Positions 26,299 to 36,059 of a stretch of 64,000 bases of DNA are shown piece after piece. A program made the translations under genes and the position numbers. The DNA comes from Paenibacillus zeisoli (GTDB lineage: Bacteria; Bacillota; Bacilli; Paenibacillales; Paenibacillaceae). Location: positions 62,001-126,000 of the forward strand of contig NZ_RZNX01000001.1 in NCBI RefSeq assembly GCF_003994465.1. Direction: 5' to 3'. A model generated the notes under the pieces. That model saw only the letters and a program-made list of their open reading frames with translations. It was not told where the DNA came from and did not search any database. Position 1 is the stretch's first letter; each line of letters opens with the position of its first letter.

Positions 26299-29200
26299 GT
26301 GACGGTATCCTCAACTACTCAAATGGCAATATTCAGGCAATTGTATACACGTTCGCCCATAGGTATAGCCGTTGTGTCACCGGATGGAAATCGATTTTTG
26401 ATGGTAAATCCTGCGCTTTGTAAAATATTTGGGTATGAGGAACAGGAACTTTTGATGTTGGGGCCAGGTGAACTGGAGGATCCGAATAACAAGGATACAA
26501 GTTCCCCTTTTTCAATAATGGACAAGCTCACTCTTCAGAGGAATCAAGATGGAGTAACTCTTGTAGGGCGTTATGTGCATAAATCGGGCAATACATTAAC
26601 ACTTAAACTGGTTGTTGAGCCGGTAATCGAGGACTCTTCAGACTGCCCCGAATGTATGATTATACAGTTTGCGGAGATCCCTGCCGAGCCTTTCATTGAT
26701 AGCAGGCTGGACCTCAATCTTGATCTCTACAATTTGATTACCAAGAATACACCGGATCTTATAACGGTGAGCACTCCGGATGGATATATTACGTATGTCT
26801 CACCTTCCTGTATTTCCGTGCTGGGCTATGAGCAAAGTGAAATGATCGGTATTCATCGTACGCTGTTCTATCACCCTCATGATGCCGAAGAGATGGTGCG
26901 CGATAATACCCTATATTCAGATAAAGATGTGTACAGAAGACGGGTCCGGCATAAGGATGGTCACTACCTATGGATAGAAACTTCGTTCCAGATTATTAGG
27001 GATGACTTGAACAATATCGAGAAGGTCCTGGCCATCGGCCGGAATATTACGGATAGAGTGAATTTCGAGAAAATGCTCGCTGAAGCTCAAAGTATAGCAA
27101 ATATGGGAACCTTCGACTGGGATATTCCTAATAATAAGGTCACCTTTTCAGAGGAAATGAGAAAGATCTTTAGTTATCGTGTAAAGCCTGTAGATACGAT
27201 GGCGCCTATGTCAGAAATTATCCACCCTGAGGATCTGGAGAGGATCAGGGAGATGTATGAGAGCACGATATCCAAAGGCATCGATGGGGAAGCTGAGTAC
27301 CGTATGATCAGACCTGATGGTAGCATCAGAACGCTGTTCTCCAGGTGGAGAATGGAAGTGGACCCGGTAAGCGGACAAGCTATTCAGATGTTGGGAACCG
27401 TTCAGGATATAACGGAACGCAAGGAGACCATCGATAAGTTAAGAGAGAGTGAACGACACTTCAGATTAATCTCGGAAAGTTCCCAGGATTTTATCTCCAG
27501 ACATGCTGCCGATGATGAGGCCACGTTTCTCTATGCGTCTCCAGTCTGCCGCGCCATCTTAGGATACGAGCCTTCCGAGATGGTCGGACTTCCGGGATTA
27601 ACCTTCATTCATGAAGAAGACAGGGAGACGGTTAAATATTACCTGGAAATGAACCAGCTGGGACTCGGTCCAGAGACCGTTGTGTTCCGCTTTATTCGTA
27701 AAGATGGCTCGTACGTATGGTTTGAGACCACTTCCATCTTTGCCTTTGATGAAGCCAGACAGGTTGAGGAGATCATTGCAGTCTCCCGCGATATTACTGA
27801 GCGCAGACTGATTGAGCAGCGACTGCAGGAAAGTCAGAGCCGATATAAGTCACTCTTTGAATATAACCCAGCCGGTATATTTGCGATTGACCTAGAGGGT
27901 AGATTACTTTCTATTAATACCGGCATGGAGGCACTGATTGGGTATTCTCGTGAAGAAGTGAGGGGTGAACTGCTGCTGCCTTTCTTCGATATTCAGGACC
28001 AGGAAGAGGTCAAGCTGAGTACCCAAAATGTATTTCGCGGGAATACGAAATCTTATGAGACCCGGATACTCTCGAGGGGAGAACAGCTGGTTGATATCAG
28101 CCTTACCCTGCTGCCCATCGTTGTGAATCATCAAATTGTGGGAGCATACGGAATTGCAAGTGATATCAGTTCCCGCAAGCAGTCCGAAAGATTGCTGAAA
28201 GAGAGTGAAAGCCGTTACAAGTCCTTATTTGAATACAATCCGGCTGCCGTCTATTCAATGAATCTGGAAGGCGACTATTTAACTGCGAACGAGAACCTGG
28301 AACTCTTGACGGGTTATTCTCTGGAAGATCTGATAGGCAAATACTTTGGTCCACTTGTCCCTGAAGCCTTTACCAGCAAGACACTCCATCACTTCGCTTT
28401 AGCTGCCAAGGGATTTCCTCAGAATTACGAGATTTCGATCCAACATAAGCAAGGCCATTTGGTGGATATCTCGGTAGCTAATATTCCAATTATTATCGAT
28501 GATGAGATTGTAGGCGTATACGGTATATCCAGTGATATTACGGACCGCAATGACTACATCAAGCAGATTGAGAAGCTGAGCAATGAATATACCCTGATTC
28601 TGAGTTCGGTATCTGAGGGGATATTCGGCGTCGATAATGAGGGTAAGACTACCTTTATTAATCCGGCCGCTGCCGCGATGCTTGGTCTGGACAGCAAAGA
28701 TATCATCGGTCAGTTTCACCTGGACTGGATCCAGCAGACCCGTGGAGACGGAACCTACTATGCTCCGGGAGAGACTCCGATCTACAAGGCAGTTAAGGAA
28801 GGACGCTGGTATCAGAGCAAGGAGGATATCTTCTGGAAGAAGGATGGAACCAGCTTTCTGGTTGAGTACCGGATCAGTCCCCTTGTCGATAAGGGAGAGC
28901 GCAAAGGTGCAGTTATTGTATTTAGGGATGTGACCGATGAGAAGGAGATCATCCGGGCCAAGGAATCCGCTGAGCAAGCGGATCGTGCCAAATCCGAGTT
29001 CCTCGCTATTATGAGTCATGAATTACGTACGCCAATGAATGGAATTATCGGTATGACTGGCCTGCTTGCCACTACGGAGTTGGATGAGGAGCAGCAGGAG
29101 TATACAAATATCATTGTTCAGAGCAGTAATTCACTGCTGCATATTCTGAATGAGATTCTGGATTTCAGCAAAATCGAGGCCGGTAAAATGGTGCTCAGCC

Positions 29201-30171
29201 ACGATCCATTCTGTCCTGTACAGGTGATCAAGAGCGTGGTGGAGCTGTTCGAACCCCGTGCTGAGGAGAAACAAGTTAAGCTCATATATGAGATTGATGC
29301 TTCCGTCCCAAGTCCTATCATGGGTGATGAGCTGCGGTTGCGCCAGGTGCTGATTAATCTGGTCAGCAACGCGGTGAAATTCACGGATCAAGGGATGATT
29401 AAGCTATCCGTATCTGCCAAGCAGCTAAGAAGCTCGCCAGAGTCGCTGGTTCTCGAATTCATAGTTCAGGATACCGGAATAGGGATACCCCTGGATCTGC
29501 AGAGCCAGCTCTTCCAGTCATTCTCTCAGCTTCACCCTTCAATCAACCGGAAATATGGAGGAACAGGACTAGGACTTGCCATCAGCAAAAAACTGGTGGA
29601 GCTCATGGGGGGAACGATTGGCATGGATAGTGAGCCCGGACAGGGATCTACGTTCAGGTTCACTCTTTTATCAAGCCAGTATAAGGATACCTCTGTGTCT
29701 AGTGAGCTTGTTGAGAAGATTGAGCTCGTTGTACCAGACTACGAAAGTAATCGATCTGTAGATGAGCCTGAGGAGCAAAGATCTCTTCGTATTCTAATTG
29801 CCGAGGATCATCCGGTGAATCAGAAGCTTCTCCATACAATTCTGGCTCGAAGAGGATTTGAGGCGGATATTGCGTCTAATGGGAAAGAGGCGGTGGAGGC
29901 TGTTCTAAAGGGGAATTACGACCTTGTCTTCATGGATATACAGATGCCGATTATGGATGGTCTTGAAGCGACTTATTCCATTCGCAAGCATCCAGAGCAT
30001 GCTCTTAAGCCCATCATCGTGGCGGTTACAGCCTTTGCGAAGAATGAGGATAGAGAAAGCTGTCTGGCCAGCGGAATGCAGGATTTCGTTGCCAAGCCGA
30101 TCTATCTAGCTGAAGTCGATCGAATCTTGAAAGACTGGTTACCTTATGCTGCCGGGCATGTCCATGAATAA
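26299..30171 (+). CDS. Hybrid histidine kinase with seven PAS domains, HisKA, HATPase and receiver
   Basis: 1290 residues from a GTG at 26299, which sits 8 nt after AAGGAGG (26284-26290); the ATG at 26278 lies upstream of that RBS and is rejected. There is no membrane helix, so the protein is cytosolic. Seven PAS/PAC units fill about 1-880; units 5 and 6 begin with nearly the same sequence ([12 protein letters not shown]), indicating internal duplication. HisKA has His near 907 in IMSHELRTP; HATPase has [16 protein letters not shown] and GTGLGL. The C-terminal receiver has Asp near 1213 in [11 protein letters not shown]. No output regulator is adjacent. The signal is unknown; PAS stacks commonly sense redox, light or small ligands. 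Confidence 0.93.
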   Translation: MTVSSTTQMAIFRQLYTRSPIGIAVVSPDGNRFLMVNPALCKIFGYEEQELLMLGPGELEDPNNKDTSSPFSIMDKLTLQRNQDGVTLVGRYVHKSGNTLTLKLVVEPVIEDSSDCPECMIIQFAEIPAEPFIDSRLDLNLDLYNLITKNTPDLITVSTPDGYITYVSPSCISVLGYEQSEMIGIHRTLFYHPHDAEEMVRDNTLYSDKDVYRRRVRHKDGHYLWIETSFQIIRDDLNNIEKVLAIGRNITDRVNFEKMLAEAQSIANMGTFDWDIPNNKVTFSEEMRKIFSYRVKPVDTMAPMSEIIHPEDLERIREMYESTISKGIDGEAEYRMIRPDGSIRTLFSRWRMEVDPVSGQAIQMLGTVQDITERKETIDKLRESERHFRLISESSQDFISRHAADDEATFLYASPVCRAILGYEPSEMVGLPGLTFIHEEDRETVKYYLEMNQLGLGPETVVFRFIRKDGSYVWFETTSIFAFDEARQVEEIIAVSRDITERRLIEQRLQESQSRYKSLFEYNPAGIFAIDLEGRLLSINTGMEALIGYSREEVRGELLLPFFDIQDQEEVKLSTQNVFRGNTKSYETRILSRGEQLVDISLTLLPIVVNHQIVGAYGIASDISSRKQSERLLKESESRYKSLFEYNPAAVYSMNLEGDYLTANENLELLTGYSLEDLIGKYFGPLVPEAFTSKTLHHFALAAKGFPQNYEISIQHKQGHLVDISVANIPIIIDDEIVGVYGISSDITDRNDYIKQIEKLSNEYTLILSSVSEGIFGVDNEGKTTFINPAAAAMLGLDSKDIIGQFHLDWIQQTRGDGTYYAPGETPIYKAVKEGRWYQSKEDIFWKKDGTSFLVEYRISPLVDKGERKGAVIVFRDVTDEKEIIRAKESAEQADRAKSEFLAIMSHELRTPMNGIIGMTGLLATTELDEEQQEYTNIIVQSSNSLLHILNEILDFSKIEAGKMVLSHDPFCPVQVIKSVVELFEPRAEEKQVKLIYEIDASVPSPIMGDELRLRQVLINLVSNAVKFTDQGMIKLSVSAKQLRSSPESLVLEFIVQDTGIGIPLDLQSQLFQSFSQLHPSINRKYGGTGLGLAISKKLVELMGGTIGMDSEPGQGSTFRFTLLSSQYKDTSVSSELVEKIELVVPDYESNRSVDEPEEQRSLRILIAEDHPVNQKLLHTILARRGFEADIASNGKEAVEAVLKGNYDLVFMDIQMPIMDGLEATYSIRKHPEHALKPIIVAVTAFAKNEDRESCLASGMQDFVAKPIYLAEVDRILKDWLPYAAGHVHE

Positions 30172-30200
30172 TCTTCTTAAGACATCTGTTTATAGGAAAG

Positions 30201-30226
30201 AGCAGTGCAGCAGCGCTGCTTTTTTC
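30201..30226 (+). terminator. Intrinsic terminator
   Basis: AGCAGTGC (30201-30208) pairs with GCGCTGCT (30213-30220) with one G-U pair, followed by six T. Confidence 0.75.
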
Positions 30227-30420
30227 TATACTTCTACTTGGTTTGCTGTCCAGATTTGGGCACGGGCGTGGTTGTATTTCCCTGCACCAGGCAATGCTAG
30301 GCTTATGGGAACTACGGATGTTCTTTTAAAGGTGAAATGTGTAGAATAGGAATCAGATAGAAGGATTATGTTCGGACAAATCCAGGGACTAGACCCCATG
30401 TATTAAGGAGGGAGCAGGCG

Positions 30421-31263
30421 ATGAGATTCTACTTCAGCACAGCAGCAATTATACTGACCCTATCTGCGGTGATCGGATGTACCCATGAGGGAAGCCCTCC
30501 TATAGCTGAGGCGGACGAGCTGCAGATTCCAGCTCATGAACAACATGCTGTGAACAAGACCGCCAGTCAAGGAAGCAGCCATTTGGATAAAGAATTCTAT
30601 GACATTCGAGAGGTAAGCCAGGTTCAGATTCAGGATCATACGCAGATCAGCTGGCAGGAAGAGGGTGTCTCATTGACTGCCCTGGCGGTCCAGAATGATC
30701 AGTTAGGGGCTTCTACGCAAGTCAGCTCCATAAGTATTACTCAAGACAATATCGATCATCCCATTGAATTTGAAGTAGCACCCGCTTCTATCTCTTCCGT
30801 CTCGTTGTCAGCAGATCACCAGTATCTGGCACTGCACCTTAAATACAATGAAGGACATCGTCTGGTTATTATCAATATGACGGCGGGTAATTATTATACG
30901 CTCAATGACTATCTAAGCAGGAATGGCAGAGGATCCGTGGACACCATCCATTCGTATCAATGGGCGCCTAAAGGAAATCATTTGGCTCTGGCCTATGGGG
31001 ATGAGACCCGCAGCAGTGTGGCGATCTACCAGCCTGACAAAAAAATGCTGCTCGATATTCCAACTTCTGTGCTTTATGAGGATACACCCGTAATTGTGTG
31101 GCATAAGCGAGGTAAGGGATTTGACTTTGTGAGTGCCAAAGACAATGATATCTATGTGCTTAACAGATATATCCGGGGGAAAAGCCTGGTAAGCCAGGTG
31201 AAAGTGATTGAAAGAGATGAGGTAGCTGATCTGCGGTCTATAAGTCCAACGTATGCCAAATAG
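30421..31263 (+). CDS. Putative lipoprotein with TolB/WD-like repeat region
   Basis: 280 residues with a signal peptide and lipobox VIGC (Cys20); RBS AAGGAGGGAGCAGGCG. After a hydrophilic linker, the region about 90-270 carries beta-propeller-like strands (SSVSLSADHQYLALHL, SYQWAPKGNHLALAYGD, VIVWHKRGKGFDFVS). It is paralogous to the lipoprotein at 62210: same length, same order of motifs (TIHxYxWxP, LAxxYGD, WxxxGxxFDF). It probably resides on the outer face of the membrane; role unknown. It is a single-gene unit flanked by terminators. Confidence 0.75.
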   Translation: MRFYFSTAAIILTLSAVIGCTHEGSPPIAEADELQIPAHEQHAVNKTASQGSSHLDKEFYDIREVSQVQIQDHTQISWQEEGVSLTALAVQNDQLGASTQVSSISITQDNIDHPIEFEVAPASISSVSLSADHQYLALHLKYNEGHRLVIINMTAGNYYTLNDYLSRNGRGSVDTIHSYQWAPKGNHLALAYGDETRSSVAIYQPDKKMLLDIPTSVLYEDTPVIVWHKRGKGFDFVSAKDNDIYVLNRYIRGKSLVSQVKVIERDEVADLRSISPTYAK

Positions 31264-31270
31264 ATAGTGT

Positions 31271-31304
31271 AAGAGGCGTCTGAACCTGCGATCAGATGCC
31301 TCTT
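31271..31304. terminator. Bidirectional intrinsic terminator
   Basis: AAGAGGCGTCTGA (31271-31283) pairs with TCAGATGCCTCTT (31292-31304) with one G-U pair, between convergent genes. Confidence 0.8.
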
Positions 31305-31311
31305 TTGATGT

Positions 31312-31527
31312 TTAGGAGTTGGTGGACAAGTAGATCGCTGCCGCTGCAAAGCTTACTGCAGCTGCCGTAATATAAATCCAGGATAGCTTACCCCAATTCA
31401 CTTTTGTCCGGTTGTCATATTCCGGGTTGCTTACCTTGTTGGCTTTGGAATGGCCAATTACAAGTGTACTGACACCGCCAATCACGGCGACCAAAATGAT
31501 CAGAATATACGGAATAACTTCCATCAT
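31312..31527 (-). CDS. Small two-helix membrane protein, unknown function
   Basis: 71 residues (or 70 from the second of two adjacent ATGs), preceded on the minus strand by GGGGGTAAAGC. Two hydrophobic helices (about 5-24 and 48-68) flank a polar loop with GHSKANKVSNPEYDNRTKVNW. No family is recognised. Convergent with the upstream lipoprotein gene across a shared terminator. Confidence 0.6.
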   Translation of the reverse strand: MMEVIPYILIILVAVIGGVSTLVIGHSKANKVSNPEYDNRTKVNWGKLSWIYITAAAVSFAAAAIYLSTNS

Positions 31528-31763
31528 GCTTTACCCCCATATGCCTCATTGTCTTGTGCTGATATATAGATTAGATATATACCTTATATACATTACTCCT
31601 ATTATAATCTGCAAGTTAATTTACTAAATTGTAAGATAAGAATAAGCTTGAAGGTAACCTGCACGGGTTACCAGATTGCTAGTTATATTATGGTAATATG
31701 TTGACTAAAGGAAGAAGAAGTTAGCTTTAAATATGATACAGGATATTGAATGGAGGTTACATA

Positions 31764-32309
31764 ATGATCTACATTGCTTTGCTGCGGGGGATCAATGTCG
31801 GCGGAAGGAACAAAATTAAAATGGCTGACCTGAGAGCGGTTTTGGAGAACCGAGGTCTGAAGCAGGTGAAGACCTATATTCAAAGCGGAAACGTTCTCTT
31901 CGAATCCGATAAGGAAGAATCCACACTTGTGCCGGAGATTGAGGAAGAGATCCATACCTCCTTCGGAATCGAGCTCAAAGTCATGCTGCGCAGTTCGGAG
32001 GAATTCAAGGATCTTGTGACGAACTCGCCGTTCGCTGGACGTGAGCTAAGCGATGGAGAGAGTCTATATGTATCACTTCTTGGAGAACCCCTGACGGGCG
32101 ATCAGGTACAAAAGCTTGAACAATGTGAGCAGGCAGACGATGAGTTCGCTGTAATAGGGAGAGATGTATACTTTCTGTTTCGACAAAGTATCCTGGACTC
32201 CAAGCTGGGAGATGCGCTTAATAAATTGAAGATTCCTTCTACTTCACGCAACTGGAATACAATGAATAAGCTGAATGCATTGGCTCAAGAAATGCAGCTG
32301 CAGGGTTAA
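31764..32309 (+). CDS. DUF1697 family protein
   Basis: 181 residues from the ATG at 31764, after TGGAGGTTACATA; an ATG at 31746 is upstream of the RBS. The sequence shows the DUF1697 hallmark start IALLRGINVGGRNKIKMADLR, followed by VKTYIQSGNVLFES and the C-terminal SRNWNTMNKL. This is a widespread cytoplasmic family of unknown function with a ferredoxin-like fold. It is a single-gene unit and is followed by a bidirectional terminator. Confidence 0.9.
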   Translation: MIYIALLRGINVGGRNKIKMADLRAVLENRGLKQVKTYIQSGNVLFESDKEESTLVPEIEEEIHTSFGIELKVMLRSSEEFKDLVTNSPFAGRELSDGESLYVSLLGEPLTGDQVQKLEQCEQADDEFAVIGRDVYFLFRQSILDSKLGDALNKLKIPSTSRNWNTMNKLNALAQEMQLQG

Positions 32310-32362
32310 GTCCGATGTCGCATTTGCAATCAATCGCTTGAGCCTCGTATTCGAACATGCAA

Positions 32363-32403
32363 AAGGGGCGGCCCCGGGTAAATTCAACCCAGGACCGCCC
32401 CTT
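32363..32403. terminator. Bidirectional intrinsic terminator
   Basis: AAGGGGCGG (32363-32371) pairs with CCGCCCCTT (32395-32403), with an inner GGGT/ACCC stem, between convergent genes. Confidence 0.8.
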
Positions 32404-32413
32404 GCTTTATCAT

Positions 32414-33301
32414 TTAAACAACCATTTCAGCTTTCTCTCTGCATGCATCGGAGCAGTAGTGTTCATGCTTCTCTTCGCATTCTGGGCAGCTGATATGCTG
32501 AAGGTTGCAGACCGGACAGTTAACATAGTGGTCATTGGCCGTTTCGCAATGGAAGCACTTCCCGACCACAACATCCTCATCCGTATGATTGATGGGAATG
32601 GAGATCCGTTCGTCGAAGACGTAACATTTCCCGTCGAACAGGCGGCCTTGAACTTCAGGATCTTTGCTGTAAGTGACAATACCGCCTTCTAATTGGGCGA
32701 CATCCTTGAACCCTTCTGTAAGGAGGTACCCCGACAGCTTCTCACAGCGGATTCCGCCTGTACAGTAGGTTAGGATAGTCTTGTCCTTGTACTCACTCAA
32801 GTTCTCCTTAATCCATTCAGGGAATTCACGGAATGAATCTACTTCAGGTCGGATCGCCCCCCTAAAGTGACCGATATCATACTCGTAATCCGTTCTACCA
32901 TCGATAACAATGACATCGTCACGCTCAAGAGTATCATGCCACTCCTTGGGTGAAAGTCTCTTCCCGCTGATCTTGTTCGGATCCAGCTCCCTGTCGTCAA
33001 CCCGGAAGGTAACAAGCTCCTGCTTATAACGGACAAAAAGCTTCTTGAAGGCGTGCCCTTCAGACTCATCAATTTTGAAGACGATGTCTTCAAACAAAGG
33101 ATTTGCCCGCAGATCTGCCATATACTTCTCGGTCTGCTCCACGGTTCCGGACAAAGTACCATTGATGCCTTCTTTTGCAATAAGAATACGTCCCTTAATG
33201 CCTAGTTCCTTACAATATTGAAGGTGCTCAGCAGTAAAAGCTTCTGGATCTTCTATATTTACAAATTTATAAAATAATAGAATCTGGTATGGACTGGACA
33301 A
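32414..33301 (-). CDS. trhO: Rhodanese-domain tRNA uridine(34) hydroxylase TrhO
   Basis: 295 residues from a TTG at 33301 with AGGGTGA five bases upstream; the GTG at 33310 lies inside that RBS. The N-terminal ferredoxin-like domain contains [11 protein letters not shown]. The rhodanese domain has [21 protein letters not shown] and the active-site Cys near 178 in TYCTGGIRC. The C-terminal Cys-rich region (CFHC, CPVC, CPEC, CSDAC) resembles a zinc-binding domain. This is the YbfQ/YceA family, which forms 5-hydroxyuridine at the tRNA wobble position using molecular oxygen. Two tandem hairpin repeats lie just upstream. Confidence 0.93.
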   Translation of the reverse strand: MSSPYQILLFYKFVNIEDPEAFTAEHLQYCKELGIKGRILIAKEGINGTLSGTVEQTEKYMADLRANPLFEDIVFKIDESEGHAFKKLFVRYKQELVTFRVDDRELDPNKISGKRLSPKEWHDTLERDDVIVIDGRTDYEYDIGHFRGAIRPEVDSFREFPEWIKENLSEYKDKTILTYCTGGIRCEKLSGYLLTEGFKDVAQLEGGIVTYSKDPEVQGRLFDGKCYVFDERISIPINHTDEDVVVGKCFHCETANDHYVNCPVCNLQHISCPECEEKHEHYCSDACREKAEMVV

Positions 33302-33338
33302 TGCTATCACCCTAACTTATTAGAAAATTAATAACCTA

Positions 33339-33421
33339 TTCTATGAAGTTCACCCATGGCTTCACGGGGTTCATTCATATTTCTATGAAGTTCACCCCCA
33401 ACTTCCGGGGTTCATTCATAT
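33339..33421 (-). repeat. Two adjacent about 42-bp imperfect direct repeats
   Basis: Unit 1 (33339-33380) and unit 2 (33381-33421) both begin TTCTATGAAGTTCACCC and end GGGGTTCATTCATAT, differing only in the middle. Each can fold with ACCCC/GGGGT as core and ATGAA/TTCAT as outer pairing. They lie 38 nt upstream of trhO in its direction of transcription. Confidence 0.8.
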
Positions 33422-33464
33422 TATTAAAGGCAAATTTAAATTTTATACCCATTTTGGGGATTCG

Positions 33465-34031
33465 TCAATTTAGGATCTCTGGTTCCTCATCCAATATCCA
33501 CTGAACAGCCTTCCACAAAGAAGGAAACTCATGATCAGCCTTCTCGGTGTATGCAGTGTGACTTTCACCGCGTTCCGCCTTGCTGCGGATCCGAATGGTC
33601 CTTGTTCCAGCTGACCTTCCCGCCTTTATATCCGTATCCATGTCCCCGATTGTATAACTATGCTTAAGGTCAACCTGATGCTTGGCAGCAAGGTCCAGAA
33701 TCATTCCGGGTCTGGGCTTTCGGCAGGAACATCCGGCTCGTGGCTTATGAGGACAATAAGCGATATCGTCAAGATAAGCCCCGGCGTGACTTAGACGCTG
33801 CAGCAGCTCAATATGGATTTCAAGCAGAGTTTCAAGCCTCATATAACCCAGCCCGATACCTCCCTGGTTCGTCACGATGAATACCTTATAGTTAGCTTCA
33901 CCCAGCAATCTAATTGCCTTGGCCGCATTGGGCAGAAGATGAAGATCCTCAGGATGGTTCACATAGCGTACCCGGTGGCTGTGTACTTCATTAATTACTC
34001 CGTCTCTATCCAGAAATACGGCTCTTTCCAC
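33465..34031 (-). CDS. HAD-IIIA phosphatase, GmhB-like (heptose/histidinol-phosphatase type)
   Basis: 188 residues from a GTG at 34031, which has GGGAGG eight bases upstream and places the catalytic AVFLDRDGVIN at the very start, as in relatives; the ATG at 34082 is an alternative. HAD motif I is DRD, motif II VTNQGGIGLGYM, the zinc loop CPHKPRAGCSCRKPRPGM, and motif III GDMDTDIKAG. GmhB enzymes dephosphorylate heptose bisphosphate in surface sugar synthesis, but no other heptose genes are nearby, so the substrate is open. Confidence 0.85.
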   Translation of the reverse strand: MERAVFLDRDGVINEVHSHRVRYVNHPEDLHLLPNAAKAIRLLGEANYKVFIVTNQGGIGLGYMRLETLLEIHIELLQRLSHAGAYLDDIAYCPHKPRAGCSCRKPRPGMILDLAAKHQVDLKHSYTIGDMDTDIKAGRSAGTRTIRIRSKAERGESHTAYTEKADHEFPSLWKAVQWILDEEPEILN

Positions 34032-34196
34032 GCCTGTTCCCTCCCGTCCTTTACGATATCTCACAACTAACCTTCTATCCATTACCCACCTAAGCTATGG
34101 CATGGCCTAAGTCTTTCCTGATTAACAGGGGATTCCTTGAGGTTATATACGAAGTAATCATACCCGAACGGGGAATCGCCAAAGGGAGGGCTAATT

Positions 34197-35150
34197 ATGC
34201 AAACCGTATGGAAAGGTGCAGTGAGCTTCGGTCTCGTCAATGTTCCGGTCAAAATGTTCTCGGCAACCCATGACAACGACATTCCGATGAAAATGCTGCA
34301 TAAAGAATTTAATGTTCCCATTCAATATCACCGGACATGTCCCAAATGTGAAGAGAACGTTAGCTGGAATGAAATTGTGAAAGGGTACGAGTACGAACCG
34401 GGGCATTTTGTCACTTTCGAGAAAAAAGAGCTGGAGAAGCTCGCTTCTGAGACTTCACGTGAAATCCGGATCCTGGACTTTGTCGATCTGTCCGAAATTG
34501 ATCCGATCTACTATCAGAAGACCTACTATCTTGCTCCTGAGGAGAGTGGGGAGCATGCCTATAATCTCTTGGTGGAGGCCCTTCTTGATACGAAGAAGAT
34601 CGGGATCGCCAATGTCAGTATCCGTTCGAAGAGCAGTCTGGCCGCAATTCGGATCGTTGATGGAGTCCTGTCGATGTCAACCATGTATTACGCCGAGGAG
34701 ATTCGTCCGAAGGAGCAAATCCCGAATTTGCCGAAGCAGACTAAAGTGGATGAGCGTGAGCTGGAAATGGCCCGAATGCTGATTGACCAGCTTGCAGCTT
34801 CTTTTGAACCAGAGAAATACGAAGACGAGTATCGGGAGCGACTGATGGATGCCATTGAGGATAAGGTGGAAGGCAAGGAAGTGAAGTACGCTCCGGAAGA
34901 GAAGAAGACCAATGTCATTGATCTGATGGATGCGCTGAAAGCAAGTCTCAAGCAGAGTAAAGATGCGACCGGTGCCAAGCAAGGGGAATCGGGTAAATCC
35001 GAGATTAAAGCGGCAAGCAAGCCGGCAGCCAAGCGAACATCCAAACCCAAAGCTAAATCATCTACGCGCAGCTCAACTTCCAAGTCTGCCAAAGCGACAT
35101 CCGCTTCCAAGACAGCGGCCAAGCCGCGCCGTAGAAAGACGGGATCTTAA
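34197..35150 (+). CDS. ku: Ku protein, DNA end-binding factor of bacterial NHEJ
   Basis: 317 residues from the ATG at 34197 (RBS AAAGGGAGGGCTAATT). The start MQTVWKGAVSFGLVNVPVKM and the HRTCPKCEENVSW segment are typical of bacterial Ku. The core domain ends near 260; the tail is a Lys/Ala/Ser-rich low-complexity extension (about 265-317) ending in RRRK, like DNA-binding tails of other Ku proteins. It binds double-strand break ends and recruits LigD. The ligase gene starts 3 nt after its stop, forming an NHEJ operon. Confidence 0.96.
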   Translation: MQTVWKGAVSFGLVNVPVKMFSATHDNDIPMKMLHKEFNVPIQYHRTCPKCEENVSWNEIVKGYEYEPGHFVTFEKKELEKLASETSREIRILDFVDLSEIDPIYYQKTYYLAPEESGEHAYNLLVEALLDTKKIGIANVSIRSKSSLAAIRIVDGVLSMSTMYYAEEIRPKEQIPNLPKQTKVDERELEMARMLIDQLAASFEPEKYEDEYRERLMDAIEDKVEGKEVKYAPEEKKTNVIDLMDALKASLKQSKDATGAKQGESGKSEIKAASKPAAKRTSKPKAKSSTRSSTSKSAKATSASKTAAKPRRRKTGS

Positions 35151-35153
35151 GAG

Positions 35154-36059
35154 ATGCGTCCCTTTACCCCCATGTCACCCATTCTTACAGAGGAGCTCCC
35201 CACTGGCGAGGAATGGGTCTATCAGCTAAAGTGGGACGGATTCCGAATCCTTGCCTGGGTGCATGAAGGAGAAGTCGAATTGTACTCCAAAAAGATGCTG
35301 CTGAGGAACAAAAGCTATCCCGACTTGGTGCAGGCCCTGTCCCGGTATCATGGCACATTTCTGCTTGATGGGGAAGCGGTTATCCTGGACGGAGCTACAG
35401 GCAAGCCCAGCTTTCAGCTTATGCAGCAGAGGGACAAGCTATCGGACGCTTCACTTATAAGAAGGGCGGCAGAACGGAACCCCGTGCAGTATATCCTATT
35501 TGATCTGCTGCAGCTTGGAGACCAGAACCTGCGCACACTAACCTATGAAGAGAGAAGAGCCCACCTGCAGGAGCTTACAACAGGGTGGGAACCACCCCTA
35601 TACCTTGCTGATGAATTTGAGGATGGCGAGCTGCTGTGGAATTGGATTGTTCAGCAGGGCTGGGAAGGCCTGGTGTGCAAGAAACGGTCGAGTAAGTACA
35701 AGGAAGGCAAGGAGCATCAGGATTGGTTCAAGCGGAAGACCCTTCTTCATTTTGATGTGGAGATCGTTGGTGTGATCTGGAAGGAAGGAAGGGTGTCCAG
35801 TCTGGTTATGAGAAAAGATGGACATTATTTCGGCCGAGTCTCCTCCGGCCTTAATGAGCGGGTGAAGCTTAGACTGAGCTCTCTGCATACCGGAGCAGGT
35901 CAGGAGGATTATTTCGCTGAACTCCCTGAGGGGATTAGAAATGCGGATGTCCGATGGCTTGATCTTCCGCTGGAAGCCAGAGTAAGCGGCAGAGAGACCA
36001 CAACACTTGGGCTGCTTCGTCATCCCAAATTGATTGACTTAGGAGGAATTCCATTATGA
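35154..36059 (+). CDS. ATP-dependent DNA ligase, stand-alone LigD-type ligase domain
   Basis: 301 residues. Nucleotidyltransferase motif I is Lys26 in QLKWDGFR; other ligase motifs visible are LLDGEAV, FDLLQLG, EGLVCKKRSSKY and WFKRKT. The C-terminal OB-fold includes GVIWKEGRVSSLVM and GRVSSGLN. In Bacillus subtilis the equivalent LigD is one protein carrying ligase and polymerase; here the ligase is separate. It seals breaks held by Ku. It follows ku by 3 nt and overlaps the polymerase gene by 4 nt. Confidence 0.93.
   Translation: MRPFTPMSPILTEELPTGEEWVYQLKWDGFRILAWVHEGEVELYSKKMLLRNKSYPDLVQALSRYHGTFLLDGEAVILDGATGKPSFQLMQQRDKLSDASLIRRAAERNPVQYILFDLLQLGDQNLRTLTYEERRAHLQELTTGWEPPLYLADEFEDGELLWNWIVQQGWEGLVCKKRSSKYKEGKEHQDWFKRKTLLHFDVEIVGVIWKEGRVSSLVMRKDGHYFGRVSSGLNERVKLRLSSLHTGAGQEDYFAELPEGIRNADVRWLDLPLEARVSGRETTTLGLLRHPKLIDLGGIPL

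Noticed and set aside
33339-33421. CRISPR array
   Set aside because: Only two directly adjacent copies with no spacer and no cas genes; it is a tandem duplication.
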